NCBI GenBank assembly: GCA_033060915.1
Contig: CM065383.1
Location: forward strand, 16,375,001-16,439,000
DNA from: Euryodendron excelsum
Taxonomy: Eukaryota > Streptophyta > Magnoliopsida > Ericales > Pentaphylacaceae
Reading direction: 5' to 3'
DNA length: 64,000 nt
Position 1 is the first letter of the stretch; each line of letters begins with the position of its first letter. A program made the translations under genes and the position numbers. Below are positions 26,517 to 38,573 of the stretch, one piece after another. The notes beneath the pieces were generated by a model that saw only the letters and a list, made by a program, of their open reading frames with translations, was not told the origin of the DNA and made no database searches.

Positions 26517-26843
26517 ATGCAGAAAGAAAATACGAATCATATTGCTTTTCATTACACCAAACGGGCCGTATGGAAAGTACTTCTCGCTGCAGTGTTGGTT
26601 TTGCTGATAGAGAGATTCATATGGAAGGGCTTGGCACATCCAGGCCGCCATGTGAAACCAATATTCGTGGCATTGAGTGTAATTTTCACTATTGTTTTCA
26701 GCGTCGTCGCCGTTCTTTTGATCTACCTAGCCATTCAAGATTGCCGGGAAACTTATGAAGCTGTTAGAGGCCGGAGGGTGGTGAAACCTCCCTCAACTTC
26801 AGTGGCCGATGACCGTCCAGCCACAGCCTTGGAGCAAGTTTAG
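26517..26843 (+). CDS. Small two-transmembrane protein of unknown function, 108 aa
   Basis: I do not recognise the family. The frame starts at an ATG in context ATCAAGATGC and encodes a basic N terminus (MQKENTNHIAFHYTKRAVWK), a first hydrophobic helix at about residues 20-36, a short basic loop (WKGLAHPGRHVK), and a second helix at about 48-70 (IFVALSVIFTIVFSVVAVLL). A polar tail ends VADDRPATALEQV. It would be a membrane hairpin with both ends on one side. Upstream, CAATCCG|GTAAGC (26387/26388) and GATTTTTCAG ending 26496 outline a plausible 109-bp leader intron, which supports a real transcribed gene. The coding part is intronless. Composition is more GC-rich than the flanks. The 3' side opens with GGCCCCGTTTGG, a sequence common at MITE ends, so the true C terminus may have been altered by insertion. 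Confidence 0.6.
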   Translation: MQKENTNHIAFHYTKRAVWKVLLAAVLVLLIERFIWKGLAHPGRHVKPIFVALSVIFTIVFSVVAVLLIYLAIQDCRETYEAVRGRRVVKPPSTSVADDRPATALEQV

Positions 26844-29600
26844 GCCCCGTTTGGTTACCGTTTCTTTTTGGAAAATGGTATGTAATCTCTTGGAAGAGAA
26901 AGAAATAGCTAGGGATTGTCTTGATAGATTAATATAGAGTGCAATTTCGCTTGTATTATGGGAAAGGAACATACTGGGCATATTCATAAATAATTGGATT
27001 TGGCTCCTCTCCAGCTCAATGAAAATAGGTGATCAATGGCCGTAAAACTTATAATAAGTTAGAATATATTATGGTCTAATGTATTAAGGCATTTAAACTT
27101 ACGATAATAATGTGATAGTTTAAATATAGTCTAGTGATTTTCGCTTTTGATGATATATTGTAACTTCATGCATTGAACTAGAGATCTCCAGTTTTCGCTA
27201 GAATTGTAGAGGAGCTGAATCATCTATGACATGTATTATGATAATTGCAATCATAGTAAATTTTATGATCATGAACAAGCCAATCTTTGTTTTTTTGTTT
27301 TTCATGAAACTTTAATCAATTAATTGGTAAGGATGATGCACAAAAGGCAAAAGTTAAGGAGGGGATGTATATAGATATTTCTTCCCCCGCTACTTTTTTG
27401 GTAGTTTAGGACTTAGGACTCCTCAATTTAGTGCTTTACAGCATAAAGGGCATGGCTCTATTCCTCCAATTCTGTTCTAGTTTTCACCAGAATAGCTTAT
27501 CTTCAGGCATTGCTTTGTTTCCTTTTTGCTTTTGTTTTCTTCTGGACTAATTGAAAGTGTGGTTTCCTCAGGAACCCTCCCGTTCTAAATGAGCCAGTGA
27601 TTTCATAGAACAGCCCATTGGGAGACTTACATACTTATCACAAGGTCACGTTCATACCCGAAGATTGGAAGACGTATACATATATATACACACACTACAA
27701 GAGAACTAAGAAGGGTATGTTCAATTCTTGTGGGATCGAATTGAAGGCAAAATTCTGAGAAAATATTTAGTACTAATATCACGTCATTTTGCTGATCAAC
27801 AATCAAGTGTTTGTCTTGTAATAATAGGCATAACTCCTCTCTCTAGTTATCGTTTTTAGTTATCTCATTTGGAGGACAGGTCTTGACGCAATTAGTGGTG
27901 GACTAGAAAATTTATTGAGTGCCTAACCATTAATCATGTCTCAAGAAATTTTTTTGTTCCCGTAATTAATAATAGAACGCTTGAATTCCGTATATAATTA
28001 AGATTATATTTATAATATAAAGGTGAATTTAAAGTAGAATGATTATTCAAGGGAAGTATTTTGAAATTTTGGGAGTACCAATTGAGAAATATTATTAAAA
28101 CTAGAGATAAAAATAGTATTTTTAAAAATTTAAGGGGACAGCTGCCTTTTGGGCCCAACAGAAGCAAAGTTTTCCCATTGTGACTTGATCTCATGGATAC
28201 AATCTAGGTGTAGATAGGTCACAACAGAATAGTATGAATGCATTTTATTTTCATAATTCACTGTGATGAAGATAGTTATAAAAGATTTGATGAATAAAAA
28301 GTCTTTAAAATTATTTAAATTATTTTAAATATATATTTATATTTTTTAAAATATATATACACACTCTATAGACACTCCTGCTCTCAAGATATTTTAACAG
28401 AAGATGCACTTGCACACCCACCACCACTCGACGAATCATTAATTTAAGATATAATTAAAGATAAAACTGTGTATATCTAATCGTCTTCAAATCTCGCACT
28501 CGTAGAGGCCTCGTGTTACTCATCGCCAGTCACCAGCACCCTTGTGTGAATGATCCATTAGAATTGAAACCAAAAGTAGAGAAGATGGCTCCAACTTACC
28601 TTGAAGCCTAGAACTAATTGTTGGAGGTACACCATGAGAGAGAGAGAGCTTGAGCTTCTGAAGGCCAATATTGGTGTATATGCTATGAGTGGGCAACGTT
28701 GCCTGCTTAAAGCGTCCTCAATGTTGCTTCACCTGATGTGATAATCGGCATGATTGATCAAAGCCACGCCGGTTTTTTCATCTTTCTGACATTGCCAGTC
28801 CCTTTGGTTTGGAGCTAACCCCCCCTAAAAAAACACACACACACAGACACACACATAAGCAATAGAAAAGCAACAAGCGAGACTGACTTGCACATCCTGA
28901 AAACGAGTTGATTACTTAGTTGTTCAAATTTAATTTAAAAAGTTTATCGAGATCTAAAATGTGTTTAAGCTTGGCTCGTTTATTTTTTGATTCGATCACA
29001 AACTGAACTAGAGTAACTTAATTTTTTAATTGATATAAGTTACTATACTCATAAAAATGATAATTTTCATAATATATTTAAGTTTGACTTATTTATATTA
29101 CAAGTTGTACACACATGGACGAAACTACATATGAACCAAGGTGGGGGAGGGGGCCTTAAAAAAAATCCATGTAAGATATAAAACAAATTGAGGTCCAAAA
29201 TTTTTTTACATAATAAAGCAGCCCCCTTAATGTTAAAAAAAAACTTATTATATTTAGTATAAAATCAAAGTCCAAAATATTTTACAATAATAAAATGACT
29301 TTTTTTTTGGTGCAATTTATAGTGTGGACCATTTTGGTTTGCTATGCAGCCTTTTTATTTTTATTTTTTTGGAGCTTACTTTATCTATAGTCCACGGCCT
29401 ATGTTTATCTATACCTAAGTAATTTAGGTTTAGGACAAAATTTTGATAGAAAAACATAAGTCCTCACTTCGTTTGTAGTCTATAGACTAGCACTGCCAGT
29501 TATCTCTATTTTGACTTAGCCTCCGCTAAGACAGTCTTGATTTCATCTTACACAAGTTGAGTTTTAGTATCTTCGTCAGTTTTACGACTCTCGGCCAGGT
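26844..29600. other. Intergenic DNA, no supported gene
   Basis: The stretch is AT-rich with frequent stops on both strands and a (CA)n-type tract at 28833-28856. GGCCCCGTTTGGTTACC directly after the stop of the small membrane protein looks like one end of a MITE, but no matching inverted end was found. Nothing else can be supported. Confidence 0.6.
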
Positions 29601-29609
29601 TTAGAATAG

Positions 29610-30887
29610 GAGAGGTGCTTTTCGCACCCCCCCCTTGACACATGCTCCTTCCCGTCCCTCTTCAAAATTTAATTTTGTTTATGCTTATACCTTTTTCGGT
29701 TTTCGCCAGTTCGTTTCTTTATCTTTTTTTTCTTTTTTGTTTAGTTTTTTTTTATTGATTTTTTTTTTTGTTAACCAATTTTTTTTTATTTTTTATCAAT
29801 TTTATTTTTTTTATTAGTTTTATTTTTCTTTTTAAATAAATTTTTTTTATTATATGTTTGTAATCTTTTTTTTTATTTTTTAGTTGTCGATTTTAAGAGT
29901 TATTATTTGTAAAAATTTAAAAAAGTATAAAAATATGGATCAAAATAAAAATTATATATATGAAACTAACAAAAATACTAACAATTAATAGTAAAAACAT
30001 TTATAGCTTACGAAAAAACATTTTTTAAAGGGTTGGAAGGGGGATAATTTAAATGGAGAGGAGGTTCTGACATGTGTCATGTGTCAAGGGTTGGAGGGGG
30101 ATTAATTTAAAGGGAAGGGAGGTTTTGACATGTGTCAATGGTTGGATGGGGGTAATTTAAAGGGAGGAGAGATTCTGACATGTGTCGAGGGTTGGAGAGA
30201 GGGAAATTTAAAGGATGTAAGAGGTTCTGACATGTGTCATGTATCAAAGATTGGAGGGGAGGTAATTTAAAGAAAATAGAGATTTTGACATGTGTTAAGG
30301 GTTGGATGGGGTGGAGGGAGAGGTTAGGGGGTAATTTTAAGAGAGAGGAAAGTTTTGATATATGTCAAGAGTTGTCAAGGGTTTGAGGAGAGGTAATATA
30401 AAAGGAATGGAGGTTTTGACATGTGTCGAAAATTAAATAAAACAAAAAAAAAATTGATGGAAAAAACAACAAATAAAACTTATTAAAAAAAAAGAAACAA
30501 AACTAATAAAAAAAAGAAACAAAACTAAATAAAAATTAAACAAAACTGAAAAAAAAAAAGATACACGAAAAAAATATATAAAAAAAAAAAGTGAAATGTC
30601 GAATTAGGAAGATAATTTAAAGAAAAGGTAGAGATTCTGATATATGTTAAAAATTATATAAAATAAAAAAATAAAAAAATTTGATGAAAAAAATAATAAA
30701 TAAAATTAATTAAAAAAATAAAACTAAATAGAAATTAAATAAAATTGAAAAAAAAATACAAGTAAAGAAGTTTAAATAACTTGTTATTTTAAAGAAAGAA
30801 GAGGGGTATAAAGGTCATTTAAAAAGGAGACAAATTCTATTTTTGGGAGGGTGGTGTGAGGGGGGCGGGGGACGAGAAGCAATTTGC
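29610..30887. mobile_element. Non-autonomous Mutator-like element with internal minisatellite
   Basis: The element is flanked by perfect 9-bp copies of TTAGAATAG (29601-29609 and 30888-30896), the target-duplication length of the Mutator superfamily. The ends are imperfect inverted repeats: GAGAGGTGCTTTTCGCACCC on the left and GCAAATTGCTTCTCGTCCCC read inward from the right. The interior has T-rich DNA (29700-29880), a minisatellite (30030-30428) and A-rich DNA (30430-30780), so the T-rich and A-rich arms could pair. There is no transposase frame. Confidence 0.75.
30030..30428. repeat. Minisatellite, about 8 units of 48-60 bp
   Basis: The unit consists of GGTTGGAGGGGG, TAATTTAAAGGGA, a GAGGTT(C/T)TGACATGTGTCA block and a short spacer. 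Units vary by small indels, and two carry an extra TGTCATGT. The left end of the host element contains the reverse complement of part of the unit (TTGACACATG), so the array may have grown from a terminal segment. Confidence 0.85.
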
Positions 30888-31735
30888 TTAGAATAGTTGT
30901 GGTGGGCTAATATTACTCAACCTTTTCATGATTTAATAGGCCTGTGCCCAGCCTCGGCGTCTTTTTAAGAAATCTTTGTTATTCATATCCAAGGGACAAA
31001 TAGATGCTCCTCGCACCTTGCAAACAATATGTCTGAGTGTCCACGCTGGAATGAAGATATTTATAAGAAATAAATTTTTTATAAACAACTTTTTACACTG
31101 GACAATAATTGAATTCTTGACCTAAAGTCTTGGCCAATTAAATTAATTTAATTGATTAAAATTATGGTGAAAAATGTAATAAGTTAGCGACACTTCTGGG
31201 AATTAAACATGAGTAAATTATACAACCACAAAGAAAAATGTAATATCTTAGAACTTTTTTCTCCAAAAATCACAATTTTGTCACGACCACAAAAGTGCTA
31301 GTCACACATTGAGAATGCATTATTAGTTTATAAAGTAATTACACTTTACTCATTTGTGGTTTAAGTTAAAATCAGATAATCTCCTTATGGTTTAAAAGTA
31401 AACACATGACCCTCAATGATTTGGACTTATCGGTAAAATGAATGAAAATCATTAAATTTAAGAAAATTATGTTATAAGGGTATTTTTGTTAAGGTAATTT
31501 GGCTCTTTTATGTCAAATAAAGGTTTGTCTATCAAGATTTTTTTTATTATTTTACCAAATCGTTCTTTTAATGTTCTAATTTGAAGAGATAAAATAATAA
31601 AAATACCCGTATGATAGAATTTTTTGTTAAAACTAACGTTTTCTATCTATTTTGTCCAAATCACAAGAATGTCATGTGTTTACTTTTAAACCACAGAAGA
31701 TTCATTTGATTTTGACTTAAATCACAAGGACATAA

Positions 31736-33580
31736 TGTTGGCCCAAGTAGGTAACCCAAGAGGGGGGTGAATTAGGTTTTATAGAATTTATATCAAGAAT
31801 TGTAACTAAAAACAGTTTATATATTTCAGCAACAATTAATCAAAGTATATATATCAAGCAAGTAAAGTATACATCAACACATATATTTATGTAAGCATGT
31901 ATAGTGAGCAAATAAGCAAAACAGAGGCAGAAGAGAAGTGCACCAGATTTATAGAGGTTCGGTCAACCTTGCCTACGTCCTCTCTTCTTCGATCCTTTCG
32001 AAGGAATTCCACTATGTAATACTCCTTATACAGCTACTGGTTTTGCCATAAGTGCCCAGCTTACTCTTACAAAAGTTTATTCCCAAGCTTTCAAAACTCA
32101 AGAGATTTTGTCCAAGCTTCTCTCAAACTTATAAGTGTTTTTATCCAAGAACACTCAAACTTACAAGTTTGCAAACCCACCCAAGTGAGAATAAATAAAG
32201 GTTATACAAAAAGGTAACTCTCCTAGTGAGTATATGAACAAATACAACTCAATGAATAACCTTAAACACTCAGCAAAAATATGTGGCAGTGAGGTACAGG
32301 TGATTTTCAGCTTCAAGCACTTGATATGAATGGTATAATTGCTCTTCTCATCATCTTTGAAGCTGTATGTATCTTGTATATAACGATATGGATCGATTCT
32401 AGCCGTTGGAGAAGTATGGGAGAAGATTTGGTTGCATATTTGCTCATACTGTCTGTCATAAACTAGCCGTTACTGTCTAGAGGTCGACTCTTTTTACAAT
32501 GAGTCGACTCTTTTTGCATTTCAGCAGATTTTTCAAGTCACTATCCAAATGAGTCGACTCTTTTGCTCCAAGAGTCGACTCTTTTAAGCAGTCTGCAGAA
32601 TATTTGTTCTCTGTTGAAATGAGTCGACTCTTTTTACAACAGAAGTCGACTCTTTTAAGCTTCCAGTAGAATTCCAAGGCTTTGTTCGAAAGAGTCGACT
32701 CTTTTTACTTGAGGGGTCGACTCTTTTTAGGAGAAAACATGTTTTTGCAATTTTTCTTCATCCTTCTCCAAAGTCTCCAATCTTTTCAAAGATCATCTAA
32801 ATAGGCTTTTTAAAGCTTGCAAACACTTCTTCAAGGTTAGATGACTCCAACAACATCTTCAATCCATTCAAAATGAATTTTCTTCATTTTCATTACTTGT
32901 AGAGCTCTTCCATCATCATAGCTTCATCCAATAATTCAAGTGTTCTTCAAGATCCTCAAGAGAGCTTCTAAGACTTAAAATCTCTATTTCGTCAACTGAT
33001 TTTCTATTCTCCTTTGAACATCTTCATTTCTAGATTTCTTCTAGAATTCTTCAATCAATATAACTTCTCCATGGATTTCAACAATTCTTCCAAGAAAGCT
33101 TTCCAAGTCTTGGGATTTCTTCCATATCTTTAAGATATCTTCACATCTAACAAGAAAGTTTCCATATCTTTGAGTTGGTCTTTTCTTCTTCTATTCTTGT
33201 AAGGTATCGTTAAGTCCTCAAAGTTTCCAATATTTTCAATAAAGACTTTGATCATTTTTATTCTTCTTCCTTGATATCCATCATCTTTATTCTCTTATAA
33301 GATCACCATTGTTGAATATGTCATTCTTTCATACTTATCAATCTTCAATCTAAGATTTTCATCAACTTGAGATTTCTTTTTCTTCTTACAATATCAGCTT
33401 TGTAGAATACATCACTTCATCATACTTTTCTTTCTTTATTCAAATCTTTGCATCACAAATCCTCCATTATAATAAGTTTCAAGTCAAGATCTAATTAATA
33501 ATTAATCTGCACACTATGTAAAATTATTAAATCATTAAACTATATTTTGTTATTATCAAAATCAAGGCATTGACTCAACA
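31736..33580 (+). mobile_element. Solo LTR, 1,845 bp, copia SIRE-like, 5-bp target duplication
   Basis: The block starts TGTTGGCCCAAG and ends TTGACTCAACA, with TGTTG/CAACA terminal inverted repeats. It is flanked by perfect CATAA copies (31731-31735 and 33581-33585). It contains AACCCAAGAGGGGGGTGAAT near the start and TCAAAATCAAGG.ATTGACTC near the end, both familiar from long LTRs of SIRE-type copia elements (family call is from memory). No internal element region is present, so it arose by recombination between two LTRs. Orientation cannot be fixed firmly, and plus is a guess. Confidence 0.85.
32483..32723. repeat. Paired GTCGAC palindrome array in the solo LTR
   Basis: Eight copies of GTCGACTCTTTT, mostly within the palindrome GAGTCGACTC, start at 32483, 32503, 32553, 32574, 32623, 32645, 32694 and 32716. 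They form four pairs, 20-22 bp apart within a pair and 70-71 bp apart between pairs. Sequence between pairs is poorly conserved. Confidence 0.9.
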
Positions 33581-34747
33581 CATAAAGTATAATTACTTCT
33601 AGTTTCTACTAAATATAGAATCAGTACATCATGTACAAAAAACTTTACTTGATTAAGAGCATCTCTAACTCATAACCTTCAAATCCAACTTTATTTTGGC
33701 ATCTTCTTTAAATTTAAAGTTCATGGATTCCACATTTTCATATTAGTCCCATTTTATTCAAAATTTAATTATTTATCACATATTTAATTACAATTAAATT
33801 ATTTAATATTTTTTAAAACTAAATAATTTACTCATGAAATTACAAATTAAATTACATTAAATTTTTTATAAAAAAATCATTAAAAAATAATGAAATACAT
33901 TTAATAAAAATAAAAGTACATTAAGAAACTAAAACAAACATATTAAATGAGACTTGAAAAATTAAATTACAAGCACTAATAAGGTGGCATAATAACATTA
34001 AAAAAAAGAATTTATCGATTCCGTATATTAAATTAATTTTAATATAAATAAATAATCAATAAAATAAAAATAACTTATTAATGTCATACATAAATAATAA
34101 TTTCAAGATAAATAAAAACAAGTGTTAAAATAAATATTATTTATTTATTTCACATATAAAAATCTCAAATTAAATAATTAATTAATTAAGTAAAAAAAAT
34201 TAATGAAATAATTTAAATTTTAAATTAAATATTTATTAAATAATATTTACATAGTTAATAATACATTAATAATGAATCATTTAGGCTTGAAATATGGTTA
34301 GTATAAGGTCCCTTATAAATAGTATTCGGCCCACATAAATAGTGTTTAGTTCTACATAAATAGTGATATGAAGATGACCTTCAAGTTTATAGATTTCAAA
34401 TGAAGGTCGCCTTTATTTTGTTAAAATTTTGTAAAAATAAAGATGGATTGGAGTTAAATTTTGAAACTCACCTTCAAATTTAACAATTCAAATGCGGGTT
34501 GAAAACTTGGAGATGCACTAAGTACATTCTCAATAAGTGAGCAATACATTTATATTTCATGACTAAATTGTAATTTGTGCAAAAGAAATCTTGACTGAAT
34601 CACCAATTCGAAAAAAAATATTTATGAATGTTAATTTCAAAGCTTCCAATGTCCTAAACATCAATTGAATCTTATTACTCTATGGATATTGATCTATTGC
34701 TAAATTCTTTCTCGTTAGAGATGAGAAAGTACTCCTGATGATATTTT

Positions 34748-35545
34748 GGCTATATTTGATATGAGAAAATAAAAAGAAATAGAATGAGAATAAAAATGGA
34801 ATGAGAATGAGAATGGAATGGAATAGAATAGTCATTCTCATTCCCTTGTTTGATTAGACCAATGAACAATACTATAATAGAACAAAATGAAATTTGTGTA
34901 TGATATGAAAATTTAATATTATGCCTATATAAAATATTAGTAATATATATTATTTAATTATTAACTATTATTAAGTATTTGTAATGGTGATGGTGACAAC
35001 GGCAGAGGTGGTTGGTAATAGGGCGGCGATGGTGGTTGGTAGCAGTGACGACAGTGGTGGTGAGACGACAGTAATGATCAATGGTGAGTGGTGGTGGTGG
35101 GATGGTAACGGCCGTGGGGAGTAGTGGTCTCGATGGATTATGGGTGATTGTGGCTGACGGTGGATGGTAGTGGTGATTAGTGGTGGCAGCAATAGTAAGA
35201 ATTTTTAACTATTTAAATTTTTTTTTTAAATTTTTAAATTTTAAATTTTTTATTGTTTAAAATTTTTAAAATTACAAAAATAATTACCAAACATGCTTTA
35301 TATTTTTTTAAAAGAAATTTGACAACAAAAATCTTATTAAATTTTATTTTATGCTGTTTTATGTGATAATGGAATGACTATTCCCACTCTTAAAATAAGA
35401 AATTATCATTTTAACAAAATGTGATAATTATTATTCCATGAGAATGGTTATTTTATCTTTAAATAGTAGTACCAAACAAAAAAATAAAAATGAAAGTAAA
35501 AATAACTATTTCATTTCATTTCATTCTCTTATACCAAACATAACA
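34748..35545. mobile_element. About 0.8-kb TIR element with GGT-rich core
   Basis: The left end reads GGCTATATTTGATATGAGA and the right end, read inward, TGTTATGTTTGGTATAAGA, continuing into similar AAT/GAA-rich subterminal sequence rich in GAATGAGAATGG and its complement. The flanks TGATATTTT and TTATATTTC may be a diverged 9-bp target duplication. The middle (34980-35195) is a degenerate GGT/GAT trinucleotide array. A His/Pro/Thr-rich frame on its minus strand is repeat-derived and is not called a gene. Superfamily undetermined. Confidence 0.5.
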
Positions 35546-36286
35546 TTATATTTCACTCAATATATAACGAGGTACACCGATATATATTTTGTTTTGTCAA
35601 ACACATACATCATGATATTTTGAGATCGGGTTGCTAAAATAGAATGACAGATCAAGATGGCTTAGCGAATTTGTTATAGTGTAAGCCAATATTTTAAAAG
35701 GTGTCCGCAATGATTGTGAATTTAAAAATTAATTTCCTAATTTTAGTCACTCAATCTTGACAAAAGTGAATTAAAGAAAGTTAGATACGGTCAAGAATGC
35801 CACATCATATGCATGCTTCTAACTTCTTGTCACTTGTCACTAGTCACTAGGCACAAAATGAAGGAGATATTACCAGAAATACAAAATAAAAAATAAAAAT
35901 CCATGTCAATTTCATTTTGTGCTTGTTATCAAATACATCAAAGGATGGAATTCTATGACAATGGACAGTTTCATTAACAAATTGGCATAAAAAAATTAAA
36001 AAGAAAAAAAGAAAAGAAAAGTAGGATCAGCCAATGAAGCAGAGTTTGTTTAGACGTCCTAATTGAGACATCTTTCTTTTTTTTACTGGTCAATTCAAGA
36101 TGAAAGAATCCTTTCATACTTGTTTCTTTGGTCATGAATCCCTTTCATTCTTTGATTGCATCACTTTCATTTTCCAATTCATATTTTCTTCAAAGGATGG
36201 TAGATTTTTGGATTGAATGCTTTCATCTACAGCCGTAAATTGGAACTGGTATGGGTTGGTGTTTTGTTTGGAAAACAGTAAACATT

Positions 36287-36287
<1 letters not shown>

Positions 36288-36337
<50 letters not shown>

Positions 36338-36358
36338 ATATATATATATATATATATA
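36288..36358. repeat. Compound (CT)n(TA)n microsatellite
   Basis: About 24 CT units run straight into about 11 TA units. Confidence 0.95.
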
Positions 36359-36978
36359 TCTATATCTTATAGTACAGAACACAACTAAAACCAGCATGGT
36401 AATGTAAATAGTCATGCTTAGCATTAAAGTTAAGCAAAGCCTAGTGCTCCAGCTAGGATAAGCAGCCATCAAGGATCATCAATACAGTTGTTTGTTTGGT
36501 CACTTTTGGTGGGTTCATTCCAACAAAAAGGAGGATCACATCAATTAAAAGAACTCAAGCATGCAAAATGCTAAGTATTTGTTTGAAATTTCGATTGGTC
36601 CCTCTCTTATGCGAACCCACATTTTTAAACTTTAAGAAATCATACGATTTTGACCACCTTAAACCAACTCCCTCCAACTAACCCAAATTCACCAAAAATT
36701 ACCGACATTTAGGGATTAACACAGAGTAGATAAAAATCATAATGGAATTAGTACTTAAAATCACGGATTCTACTTTTATATCCTATTTCCGCCAATTGCA
36801 TCTCTATTGTCATTATGGAGTTGGTGTGACTACCTTTACGTAACTCATCCTTTTGAATTAACCCACTATTGTGTACTCTTTTTAAACTTGAAATCTCGAT
36901 TGAGTTCGAAATAGATTATGTGATTATGATTTGTAGACTTTTTCCTCTTTTGCACCTCCCCTTTGACTGTCTTATATC

Positions 36979-37805
36979 AAAAGGAAAAAGTGTTAGAAAG
37001 TCATATCAAGTTGAGGGTTCAAGAAGTAAGAAAAAGAATAAAGGGGAAAACAGTGAAAACAAAAGAGAAAAAGAAAAAAGTTTGATGGCTTAAGGGAGAG
37101 ACTTCGACACCCTAACAACACAGCTCACAACCCTTTCTTTTTAGTCTCCACCACAACAAACTTGATAATGAGAAAAAGAAAAATAAATAAAAGGACAGAA
37201 AAGTAGACTAATTTTAGAACCATTGAGTCTGAAGAAGTAAAAGAGCGGAGTTAGCCTAATAAAAAACGACACTCTCATCTATACCTCATGTCATGGGTTT
37301 GAATCACCATCTCTTCTTTTAAAAACTTGCAATTGGCCACCCTTTATACCTCTAACTATTCATAAAAGTCCTAAAAGGTATAATGAATATTTTCAAAATA
37401 GTTTAACATTTCATTAGAAACGGACCATATACCTATTTTTATATTCTAATAATTAAATATGATGAAGTTGTTTATATTGAATTTTTCTCTGAAACCCGGA
37501 ATAAAAATAAAAAAATCAGTTGCTACCCCATAATAATAATGATCTATTATGGTGTTTAAGGATCCTCTTTAAATTCCACCTTTCATTACTAATAATGAAA
37601 TGTATATGCGAACCACTGAATAGTTCAAAAAAATAACTAGTCTTTTTAATTGGAGAAAATTTTCTTAAGTAACTCTGGAACTGTCCACAATTTATCTTTT
37701 TTTTATATATATATATATGCAACTTAAGACTTTCAAGTACAACATATTTTTTATAACATTTTCTTTTTGCAAACTAATAGCAAGTTGCTTTTGTTTTATA
37801 AATTA
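36979..37805. repeat. Tandem duplication, copy 1 (827 bp)
   Basis: The copy begins AAAAGGAAAAAGTGTTAGAA and ends GCAAGTTGCTTTTGTTTTAT. It contains GGTTTGAATCACCAT at 37296-37310 after a TTAGCCTAAT segment. This resembles box B and a decayed box A of a tRNA-derived SINE (tentative). It carries no insertions and serves as the empty-site reference for copy 2. Confidence 0.85.
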
Positions 37806-38390
37806 TTAAAAACTATATGCGCGGCGCAGTCTGCAAAAGGAAAAAGTGTTAGAAAATCCTATCAAGTTGAGGGTTTAAGAAGACAAGAAGTAAGAAAAAG
37901 AATAAAGGATAAAATAGTGAAAACAAAAGAGAAAAAGAAAAAAGTTTGAGGGCTTAAGTGAGAGATTTGGACACCCTAACAACACACAGCTCACAACCCT
38001 TTCTTTTAGTCTCCATCACAACTAACTTCGTAATGAAAAAAAGAAACAATAAAAAAAGAGAGAAAAGTACATATAATTTTACAAACCATTAAGCCCAAGA
38101 ACTTAACGACCGAAATTACAATAAAAAAATTACTACCACCCCAACCTCAGGTTGTGGGTTTGAATCACCATCCCCTCCCTTAAAAGCCCCTGTGTAGTTA
38201 AAAAAACAACAAAAAAGAGCCCTAAAAAGTTAGTGACCAAAAAAAATAGTTACAAGGTGACCAAAAAAAAAAAAAAGTCCTAAAAAGTCATGAGAAATAT
38301 TGTCAATATAGTTTAACATTTAATTAAAGATGAAGTGTATGACTTTCACGGTAGTAATGATTTTTTAAGAAATAATATAAGAGTAACACT

Positions 38391-38561
38391 ATACAAATAG
38401 AAAAATTCATACAGAATATATTATCAAAATAATTGGTTAGATAAAGGTCATTCATTTTAAAACAAAATACCCATCATAATGGCATTTAATTACAGTAATA
38501 CCATTGCCACATTATTCTAGTGGGTATTCTGTATAAATTCTTCTAAAAGAATAGCATTTTC
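38391..38561. mobile_element. About 171-bp MITE
   Basis: Inverted ends: AGTAACACTATACAAATAG with ATTCATACAGAAT on the left; from the right, AGAAAATGCTATTCTTTTAG with ATTTATACAGAAT. The arms pair over about 36 bp. It resembles the elements at 8586 and 39286. Absence from duplication copy 1 supports insertion after the duplication. No clean target duplication was read. Confidence 0.6.
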
Positions 38562-38573
38562 TATAGTACAATG

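Larger units (their letters stand above)
31335..33596. mobile_element. About 412-bp inverted-repeat MITE split by a solo LTR
   Basis: The left arm begins GTAATTACACTTTACTC and continues through GTGGTTTAAG and AAAAGTAAACACATGAC to TGATTTGGAC. The right arm is its inverted copy, running from GTCCAAATCACAAGAATG to AAATCACAAGGACATAA and then, after the LTR, AGTATAATTAC ending 33596. Removing the LTR and one CATAA restores a continuous inverted repeat of about 100 bp per arm. There is no coding capacity. The MITE's own target duplication is unclear. Confidence 0.75.
33597..36978. other. Very AT-rich intergenic DNA, no supported gene
   Basis: Apart from the TIR element at 34748-35545 and a (CT)n-(TA)n tract at 36288-36358, this stretch has no recognisable feature. 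Long A/T-only runs dominate 33780-34270. Open frames here are short and low-complexity. Confidence 0.65.

Noticed and set aside
32483..32723. CRISPR-like array
   Set aside because: The repeats are 12-bp palindromes with two alternating spacings inside a plant LTR. There are no cas genes and the genome is eukaryotic.
34971..35192. Minus-strand His/Pro/Thr-rich open frame of 73 codons
   Set aside because: It is the translation of a degenerate GGT/GAT array inside a TIR element and has no domain.
37295..37310. tRNA gene suggested by GGGTTTGAATC box B
   Set aside because: No cloverleaf can be drawn and box A is decayed. At most it is a SINE remnant.
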